In this document: in pieces, positions 10,136-24,919 of the stretch
Position numbering within the stretch: the first letter of the stretch is position 1
Layout: every line of letters starts with the position of its first letter
Assembly: GCF_000143415.4 (NCBI RefSeq)
Contig: NW_003314279.1
Location: 124,001 to 188,000 of the forward strand
Origin: Selaginella moellendorffii
Lineage: Eukaryota > Streptophyta > Lycopodiopsida > Selaginellales > Selaginellaceae
Reading direction: 5' to 3'
DNA: 64,000 nt
Position numbers and translations under genes: made by a program
Notes under the pieces: model-generated
Told to the model about the DNA's origin: nothing
Databases searched by the model: none
Seen by the model: the letters and a program-made list of their open reading frames with translations, nothing else

Positions 10136-11182
10136 TCAAGCTCGAAGGATGTCGACGTCGAAGGTTCTGAGCACCAATGGATCGTCGCTAAAAGGCACGC
10201 TGAGCTTGTAAACTGCCACCACCTTGGCTTCCAAGCCGCCATCGCTGGGAACTTGGATCACTGTCACAACCTTGCAATTCATGGAGACTGCCCAGATGTT
10301 CTTCTGGCAGCTCACAGTGCGGAAGAAGAACCTGTCATCGCTGGAAGAAGCATTCGTCAGCCGGAGCGCCTCCCACATGTTCTTGCCACGTTCGTATCTC
10401 CACATCAACGATCCAGCCATGTCGGCCTCGTAGATCCGGTTGGAGTGCACAAAGCAGCGGCGCCCCGGCAATCCAGTGTCCGCCACTTCCCAGGAAAGAT
10501 CTCGTGCCGAGAAAACAAGCGTAGCTCCGACGCCACCGCGTGAGAAAACAGCCATCTTGGTGCGATCGACGACGATGGCGATGTGAAAGGCTATGGTCTC
10601 CGGCGATGGCGATTGTGGGAGAGGTTCCCATCGGTCCTCCACCGGATCGTATACCTCGGCGTCCAATCCCTTCCCCATTAAGTTACCACCAACTACGTAG
10701 AGCCGACCCTCCATAGCCGCGGACGCACAGTGCGCTCGAGGACACAGCATAGGCGCCGCGGCGCTCCATCGGTTCGTGTGTGAATCGAAGACGCTCACCA
10801 GTTTCTTGCCCCTCCATCCCCCGAGAAGATAGAGCTTGCCGCCGAGAGCCTTGCACTCGAATCCCGCAATGCCGTGGATGTGCTGCGGAGGAGGAGGAAG
10901 TATCATCCACGCTTTCTTGGCGCTATTGGGATTGAACGCCATGATCAGAGTCTCTTGCCTGAGCATCACCGTCGCGACAAGCCACTCCTCGTCCAAGCCC
11001 TGGGCGGAGCGATCGTCGTAGAACTTGGCGCTGGAGACGAGATTCCTCCACGCTCTGCTCACCTGGCGCATTTGGCCGTGGGATGGGAGCGTCACTCGCA
11101 GGAGGCACTGGTACGCGGCGTCGTCGTCCAGGCCGGGGATGAGCGTCGTCGCCATAGCCGCCCCAAGTCCAAGTTTAGCCAT
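10136..11182 (-). CDS. F-box/kelch-repeat protein
   Basis: Single-exon, 348 aa, ATG at 11180-11182. Residues about 14-57 (LIPGLDDDAAYQCLLRV, then HGQMRQVSRAWRNLVSS) form an F-box that would bind SKP1 in an SCF ubiquitin ligase. Kelch motifs follow, with the double-glycine pattern in GGKLYLLGGWRGKK and GRLYVVGGNLMGKG, each with a following Trp (NRWSAAAPM, DRWEPLPQS). Later blades are more diverged. The kelch propeller would recruit the substrate, which cannot be told from the sequence. Confidence 0.9.
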   Translation of the reverse strand: MAKLGLGAAMATTLIPGLDDDAAYQCLLRVTLPSHGQMRQVSRAWRNLVSSAKFYDDRSAQGLDEEWLVATVMLRQETLIMAFNPNSAKKAWMILPPPPQHIHGIAGFECKALGGKLYLLGGWRGKKLVSVFDSHTNRWSAAAPMLCPRAHCASAAMEGRLYVVGGNLMGKGLDAEVYDPVEDRWEPLPQSPSPETIAFHIAIVVDRTKMAVFSRGGVGATLVFSARDLSWEVADTGLPGRRCFVHSNRIYEADMAGSLMWRYERGKNMWEALRLTNASSSDDRFFFRTVSCQKNIWAVSMNCKVVTVIQVPSDGGLEAKVVAVYKLSVPFSDDPLVLRTFDVDILRA

Positions 11183-11239
11183 TCAAATAGTCAGTGGCAG
11201 AAGCGCTAGCGGCATCTAAAGTTATCATTCTTCTTAAGT

Positions 11240-11365
11240 TTTATTGGATGCCCAAAACAGGCATTTGTCTGGTAGTCTGATCTAAACACTTCTTTCCATC
11301 TCTAGATCTAGTGCAAGTTTTGAGCGAGCTTCTATCTCCCTTGGAAAGCAACGAGATGCCGCACC
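11240..11365 (+). repeat. Duplicated fragment of the RAF1-like gene (intron 1 and start of exon 2)
   Basis: The run from TGCCCAAAACAGGCATTTGT through the acceptor region to GGAAAGCAACGAGATGC repeats the DNA of about 6868-7002, including intronic sequence. The copy is therefore DNA-based, not reverse-transcribed. It has several substitutions and no open frame. Confidence 0.75.
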
Positions 11366-11859
11366 AAAAGGATTGCCCATCATCTTTGCTTCTCGTCTTA
11401 CTTCTTCCAAACTACTTTAAACTATTAACTTGCAAAAGTTGTCGGCACTCCTGGAAGGGATCTGTAAGCCATCGACCGAAGCATTCGTTAAATGCAGGCA
11501 CCTGATCGCCTGATTCGCCTCCGACTCTCAGCTCCTTACATTGACATCGGCATTATGTCACACAAGCTGGAGAAGGAAAAACAGGAATATGGTATAAGCC
11601 ATTGCTTCCTCTCTTCAAGAAAAGAATGCTTTCGGTGTTTCAAGCCACACACAGCATCAAAAGATCTCATAAAGTAGTAGCCTTGTCTTGAGAATTCACG
11701 CCTTATTTTTCCATTCTTGCAATTGACATAGAAGGAGTTGATGGCACAAGGCTCCGTGGGAAGTAACATTGCCTGTGCCAAGGACTATTAAGAATCCATA
11801 TCAAAACTTGGACAACAGAGAAACCATTCACCTCCTTCAACAATAGCTATGGAACAGCA

Positions 11860-14640
11860 AAACATTACTGGAAGGGAGTCTGACGAAATTGTAGACATTA
11901 TTGGAGCTGAAATCCAAGATGTGATAGGTGCCTTGAATCATGGAGATCAAGGGCCACGTTCAACAGCAATTTCAGGAGAAATTCCTGGACGTACTAGTAA
12001 ATAGCTAGTGGTTCTTTCTTGTTTCAAACAAGAAGTGATTTGGGAGCTCGAAGGAGCTAAAGTCCAGGATCAAGGCAACTGTACTCACTTCATTGGAAAC
12101 AAGCCTCTTGCTTGTGATTGCTCGCCTGTCCTGGTTCTAGTTGTTTCTAGTGTCCATTCTAAAAAATATCCTATTCATTCTTTGCTCTCATTTCTGGCTC
12201 TTTGTTTATCAGAGTATGATCGAAAGGATGGAAATGCTACCACCTTCACTTTCTCTGATGATTTTCATTTTTGATGGATCTGGAAACTTCTCGAGCTAGA
12301 GGTCCCAGATGGAGCTCATCCTTAGAGGTAAGGGAGTTTGGGGCATTGTCAACTGACAAAAGCTGATGCAGGGTATCAGAAGGTGGATAGTTGGGGTTGG
12401 CATGAGGACAAGGACACAATAACGATTGGGCTTGTGGTGATGGAGAGCATGCTGGATGATCTCACCCTCAACAAGAATTACACCAACAGTGAGCTGTGGA
12501 AGAAGCTGCGTGAGAAGCACAAGTAGCAAATACATGTCCATTGGTCATGTCTATATTTCTATATGGAGATGGGGTCAATAAACTTTAGCTTTGTTGTGCC
12601 ATACTTGCCATCAAGGAGGAAATTATCATGTGGAGGGATGTTTAGATTTTCCACTCTAAATTTGATGAAGCTTTTTTTGCAAGAATCTCTTCTAAGTCCA
12701 ACAAGGACTCTCAAAAGAAGTTGTCTTGTGGTTATTGCAACAAGTATAACCATGAGGAGTTTGAATGCAAGTTGAAGATAAAAGATCTTCAACAATAGTT
12801 AAAGGATTTCAAATTTTCAAAACTTACAATTCACTATAGACAATGCTATATGAAGTTTGTGTTGCCCAGGTTAAAACCAAGATTTGCAACAATATCATGG
12901 TAACTAACTCTTTTGTGATTGATTTTGAAGCCATTACTCACCTGTTTTAGCACAAATCTCATTTTGTCAAGTATTGGTCTTAGCTAACATGCTGCACAGT
13001 TAGGAGACAGCAATGAGCATGGTGTTTATGACATTAGTGACATCAACATCTAAACATCTCATGGGAACTTAAGTTTGACTAAGTTAATGTATATTTTTAC
13101 TTTTGCAAAGATTTATTGTCACTAACCTAAACTCATGATATGGTTTCCTAAGGAACTCAAAAACAAAGGATAAGTTTGATCTGACTAGGGAAAGACTCAA
13201 AGTTTATTGGCAATCTAATTCAAGGAGGAAAAGTGGTATTTTTTAAAGAAATTTCTTCTATTTTTGATCTTGACTTTGTGAATTTTTTAAGTTTTTAGTT
13301 TTAAAATGATGCTATTCTTAGTGCTGATCCAAGAGAGTTTGAGTAAGGAAAAGTTGAATTTGAGGTTGTTTTGACTTTGGTGGCATCTCTAACATACTAA
13401 TAAAAAAAAGGGGTGAAATTTTCAAATCAATTGAAAATGTTGAATACTCTTCTATTATCACTTTTGATTTAATAGATTTTTGTGCAGTTACATATCTTCC
13501 TTGTTCAAGGAACCAAACAATGGATAAAGAAACTGAGTTCATCACTTCCATGCATATTTTCAATGTACAGCTGTTGATTAAGCTTAACCTTGATGATTCT
13601 ATCAACTATCACAAAACTCAATTCTTTACACATAACTATAAATAATAATATAACCTCAAGACATACTCTTTAGTGGTAAAGATGATAAAGTGTTTAAATT
13701 TTACTTGCTTTTACAACTATTTTGATCTTGATATTTATCATACTAGCATTAAGTTTCCACATAAAATGTTGCTTCCTAAGCTGGGTGTATCCTTCTATTT
13801 ATTGAATATAAGGAAAGTTTTTTATAGTCTTAAGCAAACTTTTAAAGCATGATGGTAGAAAATCAATATTTTTTTTAAGCTAAAGGATTTTCTCATATCA
13901 CTTTTAAATTCAACATTGAAGAGAAGTAATCATAGAGCCTTGGTAATATCAAATTCTTAGTAAAGGCTAAGTGTCCTAGTGAGGAGTGCTAAGCCATGGC
14001 AAAGATACCATTTTTAAGATTTACTTGAGAGTTTGATACATTTTATAATGTATAGCTGTTTAGATTTGGCTTATATTGTTATCACTTTTAGCTAATTTTC
14101 TATTAACTTTGGAAAAAAACATTGGGATATAGCTGAATCTATTATGTACTATGTAAAACAAACTTTTGCTTGAGTGTTACATAGCTTCTAGTGGTGGCTT
14201 TATCTTGTTTATTACAGCAATAACAATTTGTTAAACCACATAGATAACCATAAATTCCCAATAGGATTTTGCTTTTAGTTTGGAACAAACTTTGTTCTTT
14301 ATGCCAACAAGAAGTAAACTCATCTTGTTCTTTCCTCCACAAAAGCAAAATATTATATTGCTTTAGTTGAGGGATTTTTTTTTCATTTCAAGAATTTCTT
14401 AAAGCTTTTGGGCAATCCTTTATACTAGTTACTTTTCATATTAACAATAAAAAAGCTATTGATTAGTGCAATAGTGAAGTGACAACACTAAAAGTTTCAA
14501 TTTGTTGCTAAGCACTTTCACTAGGTTAGGGATTTATTACACACAAATTTATTAAAGGTTCAACATATTTCCTCTCAACAATAACTTTGTTGACATCTTT
14601 ACAAAACTATTGATGTTTGTGGAACACTAAAGTTGTGGCT
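11860..14640 (+). mobile_element. Ancient, heavily decayed Ty1/copia element
   Basis: Plus-strand protein scraps appear in the order expected for copia. First is a gag piece (NYTNSELWKKLREKHK, 12481-12525). A complete CCHC zinc knuckle CGYCNKYNHEEFEC follows at 12727-12768, then a protease-like scrap (FVIDFEAITHLF) near 12915. RNase H and C-terminal scraps lie near 14340-14640. Frames are broken throughout and no LTRs are visible. I place the borders only roughly. Confidence 0.6.
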
Positions 14641-17150
14641 AGCCCTTGACTGAGGAAAAGGTAATAGTAACAAACACACCCTTAGTTTTTAGGAGTGTTG
14701 AAATTGAAATCTATACTTGTTAAGTTGCTTATAGATCATAGGGACTTTATTAACTTTGCCATCCATCTTAAATACAGGAAGAAGTTAGCTAGAATGTTCT
14801 TTCCAACCACTATGAATGTGTTTGTGATCTTTGAACTTCATTGTTAGTTCCCTCTTAGCAGAGTCTCTAGTGGAGTTCCTTCTATTCATCACCAATCTTT
14901 ATCATGAAGTTGAAAGTGAGATCAAAGAGTTTGGACGTGAGCTCTACAAGATTTATCAGGTAACTTTAAAGCTCCTTTAAGAGCATTGACATCTCAACCT
15001 TCTGAACTTGCTAAAATATATTAACTCACTTGGCAGTGACATAGTAACACAAATTGTTTTTGGATTTTGTATATTAAGTTCAAATTGGTGTATAGTTATC
15101 TATGTGGCAAATTTTGGTACGTAATTTCAAATATATGGCTTTTTTAAACTCTAAAGCACCATTTCATATGGTTTTTTTAATATATTTTTGGTTTGCTTAA
15201 TCAAGTATACCTAGAATATGCTTGAATATTCTAGGATATTCTACCATCTAATGATTGTTACTCATTTAAATTAATCTTGTATTTATAATTTATAAATATT
15301 TTTATAATTCATAAACTTTTTTAAACACTTCCTAGTATATTCTTATTTATTCTATCATCTAATGATTGATATTCAATAAGATTAATCTTGTGTTTATAAA
15401 TTATAAACATATTTATAATTATAAGATTTCATTTGATTATTTAGATTATTAAATGTTATTTAAATAGTTTTCTAAAATTTATACACTATATGATTATTTA
15501 TATAGATTATAGTGTCTTCCACAGCACATCCTATACCAATTTTCTTTTTTCTATTTTATTCTCTAAGTTTCCAAATATTCTATCTTTATATTCCATCTAA
15601 GCATTTCATCTATGTAATACTTTTCTTATATAGTTAGGTTTTTATAGAATACTTTAATATATAATTCAACACTTCAAATTTTTCAACTCATATTAGCTTA
15701 ATTTATTGGAAAGATGTAGTTAATACTACTAGCCATAACTGCTACCATTGACTTTTGGTTGTTAACCCTAGTTTTGGCCACTAGCTGTTGGCCATCAGCC
15801 CTAGTTTTACCCATTGTGGCTGTGGCATTAATCACTTAAAAGGCAAGATTTTATTTCTACCTAATATGGTTGTTGCTAAGATTGTATTATCTTAGAGTTA
15901 GTATTATGTTGAAGTCATAAACAATAATGTTCATTGTATTTTTTAATCTCATAATGGTGCAAAGTTTTCCTTGGGAAAAGAAGTAGTAAAAGATCTAAGG
16001 TAACTCATTTTTTTTCTTGTGTTTGGAATCTCATTCCACATGGAGGAGAATCTAATCTCCAATTACGCTCTAGAGAAGATATTGATAGGTTATATTGAGA
16101 AAACACTGGTGGGATTTGTGATATAACACATATATTTGTTTGTATAATTTTTTTTAAGAAAATCATATATAGTTTTTTTTTTCTAAAAAATGAGTATTAA
16201 AAACTATACAAGGATACTATAATATAAAATAAATAATGAAAACATATCTAAAACTAAATGAAGCACTATTATGAAAATTATTATAAAACGATTCAAATTT
16301 TACATAGTGAAACTATACACTAAATTACATGATGTAATTTTGTCCTATATATTTTTCTCATATTGGAAGTTTTATTTCTCTCACTTAATATTTTTATATA
16401 GCTAAATTTTGAAAAACCACATAATTTAGCTTGTTAGGGTGCATAACTTTTAAAAGTTCCTCCAATGATTGCCATAGGTGGTTGAAACCATCCTAGCTCT
16501 TCATCCAAAGTTTTTGCTGGCAATTGCTAGAAAAGAAGATACAATCTTATTTCTTGAGGAGTTCCTTGGTATCTTCAATTATGGAGATGATGATGAGGAG
16601 CATGAGGTTGCCATACCTCTAAGAGAGCTTTGAGCTTATTAAGAAGATGGAGATGGCTGAGGGTTTGGACGTCTTGAGTGGCAATTTGCTACTATTCCCT
16701 TGGTTACTATGGAAGATGAGAGCAATGCAAAATGTGAAAAATAATCCAAATAACTCTAATGATTTTTTCTAGAAGTATGATTATATATGAAATTTAGCCT
16801 TTTATTAACAAGAAAATACAAAGTCTATGAACCATATGTGATAAAAATTTATTTAAACTTACCTATTTTAGTCAAATCTATTATTAAAAAAATTATTGAT
16901 ATATATAATGTATTTAAATTTGGAGCCAAACTTCAAGCCCATTTGCACTATAAAATGAGAGTTTAGTATGCACTTAAATCCTTTATGAACACAAACTCTC
17001 CATATTCAGCCTTTACAAGCAAAATACTGTCAAACAAAAGCTAACACAATTTTAATATATCAATGGCCTATTGTAGGGTAACCTACTAAATAACCAAATG
17101 CAAAACAAAGAGCAACACAATGGGAACTAAATTAATATTTCAAATGATCA
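14640..17150. other. AT-rich repeat-derived spacer
   Basis: Very AT-rich, with no gene I can support. A diverged tandem duplication with a period of about 111 bp lies at about 15230-15430 (the phrase ATCTAATGATTG starts both copies). A slightly less AT-rich patch at 16460-16730 may be a gene relic but has no continuous frame. Confidence 0.5.
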
Positions 17151-17179
17151 ACCACACTTCCAACCATTATCCCTTATTA

Positions 17180-18250
17180 TATATTTCCCCCCCAACACCC
17201 CCCACTTAACATATAATTGCTGCCAGCAGGCAATTGCCGCCAAGGATGTCGCAGAGGTCCACATCACTGTACTCGGCAGCGGCCTGCTTGACACTATTCG
17301 AGTAGCTCTTTGTGCAGTTAGTTGGCAAAGCTCATCCATTAGCAACTCTCCCTAAGAATTTGATAAGTTTTGTCAGAGAAAAGGCCATGTGAACGTAAAG
17401 ACATAAGTTGCCTTTGAGTTGAGGAGAATGTTGGGATTGAGTTAAATGATAAAAGACTTTGATTTTGGTGTGTTGGTATCCAACTTACAGCTATTCCTTT
17501 GAGATTGAACGTGGAAGCTTTTTGTTTGTTGTGGTCGAGGAGATGAGCTGCGAGTTGAGGAACATAGTGTCCTGTTCCTAAAATATATGAATCTTTGAAG
17601 AGTTTTAACAAGTTTATATACACCTGCGTAGCTTTCACCCGAAATGTAGAGGGTTGCGTTCTTATACTGGAAATCTTACAAACCAAGCTTGCAAGAACAC
17701 AACCAGATCTCTCGCTGGTGTAAAAGATCATAAAGAGGTAAGAAAACATACATGTCTTCTCGTCATCGTTTTTTTCTACTTTGTGCGAGTAAGCCCATCC
17801 AACTCCAACCGGTGAATCCACAAACAACATATTCGACACTGCCAAGATATCGAAAATAACAAAATCGATCTTTCCACTCTCCAATTCTAACCTTGATTCC
17901 AGGCATGCTCGTTTCTAACAAGCCCATCGGATTTGGGACCCGAGCTCCGTGAACGCACCAATTCCCACCGATGAACACCCAGGACTTGGACTCAAACCAG
18001 GGAGATTTTTTCGCGGGAAAAGATCTCGTACCTCCATTCAGCCAAATCGTCAGGGGCTTGGTTGTGGATTGCTCGCAGCCTCCACAAAGTAGTAAAACAG
18101 CGCCTTGCTCGAATTCTCGGCAACATTGACATAACCAGCGTAGTGCTTGAATGGAACCCATGGCTGGCCTGGAAGATTTGGTCCGAGATGGGAGCTCCAG
18201 CGGCTATCTCAAGAAAAACAAACAATCCCACTAAACTGGAGCCTCGCATC
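17180..18250 (-). pseudogene. Serine carboxypeptidase-like pseudogene
   Basis: Tandem, broken relative of the intact SCPL gene immediately upstream on the same strand. Recognisable pieces in order are a signal-peptide region, [13 protein letters not shown] in one frame, LFVDSPVGVGWAYSHKVEKN, ARDLVVFLQAWFVRFPV, ISGESYAG, HYVPQLAAHLLDH, SHGLFSDKTYQ, and a last piece ending KSYSNSVKQAAAEYSDVDL. A 1-bp loss just before the GESYAG exon segment (about 17665) puts the catalytic Ser out of frame. The half with the catalytic Asp and His is missing. No functional product is expected. Confidence 0.8.
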
Positions 18251-18468
18251 GGGGATCTACAAAGGCATATAAAGGAATTTTATCTTCCTATTGGAAAGGA
18301 AATGTGTAAGCCTGTTCCAATGGTGGGAATCTTCCAGGCAAAACGAGAACAAACTGTGTTATCGTGATCGATTAGTCAACGAGTGGAGGAAAACGGTTAG
18401 GAGATGATACATGGTTCCATCTTTTTTGATGAAACCACATCAGAAAAAAAGAATTCGCGTTATCATCG

Positions 18469-20505
<2,037 letters not shown>

Positions 20506-21052
20506 TATCAAAATTGGCCGACAGACAACTCTCGATCAAGGAGAGGCTAGAGAGTAAATAAAGGGAAGCGCAGGGAAGCCAAAAGTTGTCATGAACAAGA
20601 CGTGATCTAAAAGCCCGCGGTAAAGAACGGCTTTTTTCGTGTGATTTGAGTGGGAGCACAAGATAAACTGCTGGTACGTTGGTACTACTCCACCAAGTTG
20701 CACAACAAGAACGCGGTGAATCCTTTTCATCTTGTAAACGTGAGTATTCGTTACCTCGCAAAATCCTGGGGAGCGAGGACGAGCACGTAGAACTATTATT
20801 GTTTCCTTGCGTTTTAGACGATTGCTTCAGCCGATTCTTGCGAAGCTTGCTCTTGTTGTAACGCCACAATTGGCAAACGAACAATAAAAGGAAGAAAGGA
20901 GCCAGCTTTTTGTGGAAGAATCACACTTTCACCAGAAATTCCCCTCCACTTTGCGCGTTACCGATCCCAAGAACCTTTCGAGGCATGGCTTTAGAGAATC
21001 AACTTAGCATATAGCTCAAAACAGCGTTACAAAAACATCCTCCTTTCAGCCT
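20506..21052. promoter_or_regulatory. SCPL upstream region and RPS15 3' flank
   Basis: No gene seen. This contains the promoter side of the SCPL gene and the 3' untranslated side of RPS15. No element is clear enough to name. Confidence 0.4.
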
Positions 21053-21695
<643 letters not shown>

Positions 21696-21885
21696 CGCTC
21701 CTCCCTCTCTCTCCTGCCCGGCGCCTCCGCAACAGAAACCCTAGAAACACCCTAAGTAGCCCCAGCCGTCGAAATTTTACACGGACGATCAGGATCGGCC
21801 CTATATTGTCCCGAACGAACGATTGAGATCAAGGGTTTTCTAGGAATTAGGGTTCTTCCGCGGCGGCGAGGCGAGAGAAAGAGGA
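21696..21885. promoter_or_regulatory. Bidirectional promoter of RPS15 and RPS25 with telo-boxes
   Basis: A 190-bp gap between two divergent start codons. Telo-box sequence AAACCCTA lies at 21736-21743 near the RPS15 start. The reverse form TAGGGTT lies at 21848-21854 near the RPS25 start. Telo-boxes are established elements of plant ribosomal-protein promoters. Confidence 0.7.
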
Positions 21886-22330
21886 ATGGCGCCCAAGAAG
21901 GAGAAGGCCGCGCCCGCTGCGAAGCCCGCCAAGAGCGGCGGCGGTGGCAAGCAAAAGAAGAAGGTAAGCGCCGCCTGCGATCGATTCGGTTGATTTCCAG
22001 AGTCTCTTTTTTTCGGCACTCTAGAAATGGAGCAAGGGGAAGCAAAAGGAGAAGGTCAACAACATGGTCCTCTTCGATCAGGCGACCTTCGATAAGCTCA
22101 TGGCGGAGGTTCCGAAGTACAAGCTCATCACTCCATCGGTGCTCTCGGATCGATTGAGGGTGAGTTCTAGAAAATATTCCAATTCTTTTCTTACTCCCAA
22201 CTCGGTGTTTGTTCAGATAACTGGATCTCTTGCTCGTCGCGCGATCAAGGAGCTCACTGCCAAGGGCGTGATTCGCTCCGTCTCAGTTCACGCGTCGCAG
22301 CAGATCTACACGAGAGCGACTAACACTTGA
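21886..22330 (+). CDS. RPS25: 40S ribosomal protein S25 (eS25)
   Basis: Three exons, 21886-21963, 22025-22159 and 22217-22330, giving 108 aa. The protein has the Lys/Ala-rich N-terminus [20 protein letters not shown], then [39 protein letters not shown] and [20 protein letters not shown], all typical of eS25. It is a small-subunit head protein and takes part in some cap-independent initiation. It shares a promoter with RPS15. Confidence 0.97.
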
Positions 22331-22880
22331 GCGCTCCGTTGTTTTTGATAAGGAAGAGCTCATCGTGTACTCCATTTTCTTTCTTGATCAAAGCTAAGTT
22401 TTTTCTGCGAGATAGATACCATGGTTGGTCAATACTAGTCAATGGGGGTCAACGTTCTTTGACATTATTGACTAGCTTTATGACGCTAAAGCTGCTGTCG
22501 TGCCATTTCTTAACCTTGTTACAGTAATGCGTATCAAAATTTTCCTTCGAGCCTCTTCACTTTTGACACTACCTTCTCTACAAGCTAAAGCGTTCTAAAG
22601 CACACCAAGCTCTCGACACATACACTTCCTCTGTGTCTATCTCCTCTAGCTCTAGGCCTACGTAGAAAAAACACTCACCACCATGGTACGAGAACTCACA
22701 GAAACGAAACGAGAGCAAAAAAACACCACAACCTCTCCCTCTCATTGAGCAGTGACTCCTGCAACAACAAAACGTTTCCATCAGTCCACAAACTCTCGCC
22801 TCTCAAAGATCCTAGCAGCTGAGGAAAAAAAAAGGAAGTAGCGCGCGAGAGAGGGAGAGAAAAGGCCTACTCTTATCACA
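22331..22880. other. Convergent 3' flanks of RPS25 and the hnRNP gene
   Basis: No gene seen. This is presumably 3' UTR and spacer between the two converging genes. Confidence 0.5.
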
Positions 22881-24313
22881 TCACTCGTAAAAAAAGTCAC
22901 CTCGTTGTGACTGCCTGCTCGCGGCACCATAGCCTCCGTATGATCCATTCGCACCGCCCTCCGGAGCCGGGGACGACGAAGCCGCCCCCATCCCATACCC
23001 CCCACCGGGCGTCCCACCGGGAGCAGCGTTTCCATACGCATCGGCCCTCCAAGTGTTCTCCGGGTAGCCACCATACCCGTCACCATAGCCGCCTGCGTTC
23101 CCAGAGGCCGGAGCGTATCCACCACCACCGCCGGCATTGTTGTAGCCACCACCACCACCGCTACTTCGTCCGCCACCGCCGTAGCTCCCGGCGGCACTGG
23201 GAGGGCCACCGTAGCTTCCAGCAGCGGCACCGCCCGGAGGATAGCCACCTTCGCCACCTCCATACCCATAGCCACCGTAGCTCCCACTCCCTGTCGAGCC
23301 CTGTGCCCCTCCAGCATTCCCCCAGCTCGTAGCACCGTAGCCGCTCATGTTACCGCCGTTGCCACCATAGCCAGGAGAGTTTCCTCCATAGCTCGGAGCC
23401 GCGGCCCAGCCAGCGTTCCTCCCAGGGCCGTAAGAGCCTGCTCCAGATCCTGCAGCGTAGCCCGTTCCCGCTCCATATGCCGCTGCTCCAGGAGTGGCCC
23501 CGTAAGGAGCACCGCCACCGTAGCCAGCATAGCCATATCCATACCCGGCAGCGCCATACCCAGCAGCAGCGTAAGACGGGTACGCGCCCCTTGCTGGTCC
23601 GTAGGCGTAAGGCGCCGCAAATCCCTGTCCGTAGCCGAAGGGACCTCGGGGTCCGGCGTATCCAGCAGTCGGGCTCCGAGCAGCGGCCGAGGCATCCTTT
23701 GGGACCGCTCGCTTCACTTCCACCATCTTGTCCTTGAGCTCGTGGAACGTCTTCTGGAGGACACTGTCCACGGCCTCTTCGGAGTCGAAGGTGATGAAGC
23801 CGAAGCCCCGGGGCCTTTGCGTTGCATGGTCGTACATGACCACGATATCGGTGATGTTGCCAAACTGCTCGAAGTACTGCTTGAACTCCTCCTCTGAGAC
23901 GTTCGGTGCTAGCCCCCCTACAAAAATCTTCTTGGTCCTAGTCGTGCTACTAGCGGGCGAAGTGGCTCCTCCCGGGCCACCCGGCTTGACGGCATTTTGG
24001 TGCTCGTCCCTAGGCACTGCTTTTTTGGCCTCCACCTAAAGAAGAAGACACACTAAGCTACATTGTCTAGGTAGCGGTGAGAGGAGCTTACCAGTTTCCC
24101 ATTGATGCTGTGCTTGTCTTGTACAACTCGGTCAGCAACGTCGGGATCCGCGAACACGACGAAGCCAAAGCCGCGGCCACGCCCAGTCGTCCTGTCTTTC
24201 ATGATCATCGCCTCCACCACATCGCCATAGCTCTGGAAGTACTCCTTGAGCTTCTCGTCTGTGGTCTCCCAAGACACGCCGCCAACGAAAATCTTTCCCT
24301 GATCGGAATCCAT
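22881..24313 (-). CDS. Two-RRM glycine-rich hnRNP (hnRNP A/B or Musashi-like RNA-binding protein)
   Basis: Two exons, 24092-24313 and 22881-24035, about 457 aa. RRM1 (residues about 7-80) has RNP2 KIFVGGVSW and RNP1 GRGFGFVVF. RRM2 has RNP2 KIFVGGLAP and RNP1 PRGFGFITF. The C-terminal 270 residues are a low-complexity domain rich in Gly, Tyr, Ala and Ser, with a GDFFYE tail. This architecture is that of plant heterogeneous nuclear ribonucleoproteins, which bind pre-mRNA or mRNA. The low-complexity part resembles prion-like domains that drive condensate formation; that role is inferred. Confidence 0.92.
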
Positions 24314-24687
24314 CCCCCTCCTCTGTTCGCCGCTGCCGCGCCGCCGCTGCTGCTACCCGAAGCTTGGCAATCGGAAATACCCTAAGCTACTTCCTCCCGC
24401 GCAGCTCCCAGAACCCAGCAGTGACAGCAGTACCTGGCGGCGATCGCGCGTACCATAGGAGAAGCGCTACCGCTGCTGCTGAGATCGATCGCGGGACCGG
24501 CCGGCGAGAGCGAGAGCGAGGGCGATGGCGCTGATCGGAGGAGATCCCATGCGACTAGTAAACCCTAGCCCTAATCCGTATAAACGGGGGATTTGGCCCT
24601 CCCGTACTTCTTGGGCATATTCTTCCAGTCAAACCCCGGTCCGTACCGTCAATCTAACGGCCATATCAAACGGCTACAAAGCACGAG

Positions 24688-24726
24688 GGCCAGGCTCGGA
24701 GGCCGAGCCTTGTCCCGAGCCTGGCC
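24688..24726. repeat. 12-bp perfect inverted repeat in the phytocyanin promoter region
   Basis: GGCCAGGCTCGG at 24688-24699 faces its exact complement CCGAGCCTGGCC at 24715-24726. A third related half (CCGAGCCT) lies between them at 24703-24710. The GC-rich palindrome sits 40 bp before a TATA box. It could be a protein-binding site or a hairpin. Confidence 0.65.
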
Positions 24727-24766
24727 AGTCACGGGGGTACTAGTCTAACGGCTACACGCACCGCGC

Positions 24767-24774
24767 TATATAAG
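24767..24774 (+). promoter_or_regulatory. TATA box of the phytocyanin gene
   Basis: TATATAAG about 150 bp upstream of the ATG. Repeated TAACGGC elements (MYB-core-like) lie just upstream at about 24655 and 24745. Confidence 0.6.
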
Positions 24775-24919
24775 TAGACGCTCCACGCGAGCTTGTAAGG
24801 TTCTCATAGAATTCATAGAGCTGTGATTCTAGCGCAGTGAATTTGCCCTCTTTCAGAGATTGGATCTTGCTCTCTTTCCAGAGATTGGATCGATCGACTT
24901 CCCCCTAGTGTGCGAAGGA

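Noticed and set aside
22907-23737. His/Arg-rich plus-strand frames opposite the hnRNP low-complexity region
   Set aside because: Shadows of Gly/Tyr-rich codons on the true strand.
24525-24743. 72-codon frame upstream of the phytocyanin
   Set aside because: It spans promoter elements and a palindrome and has no protein features.
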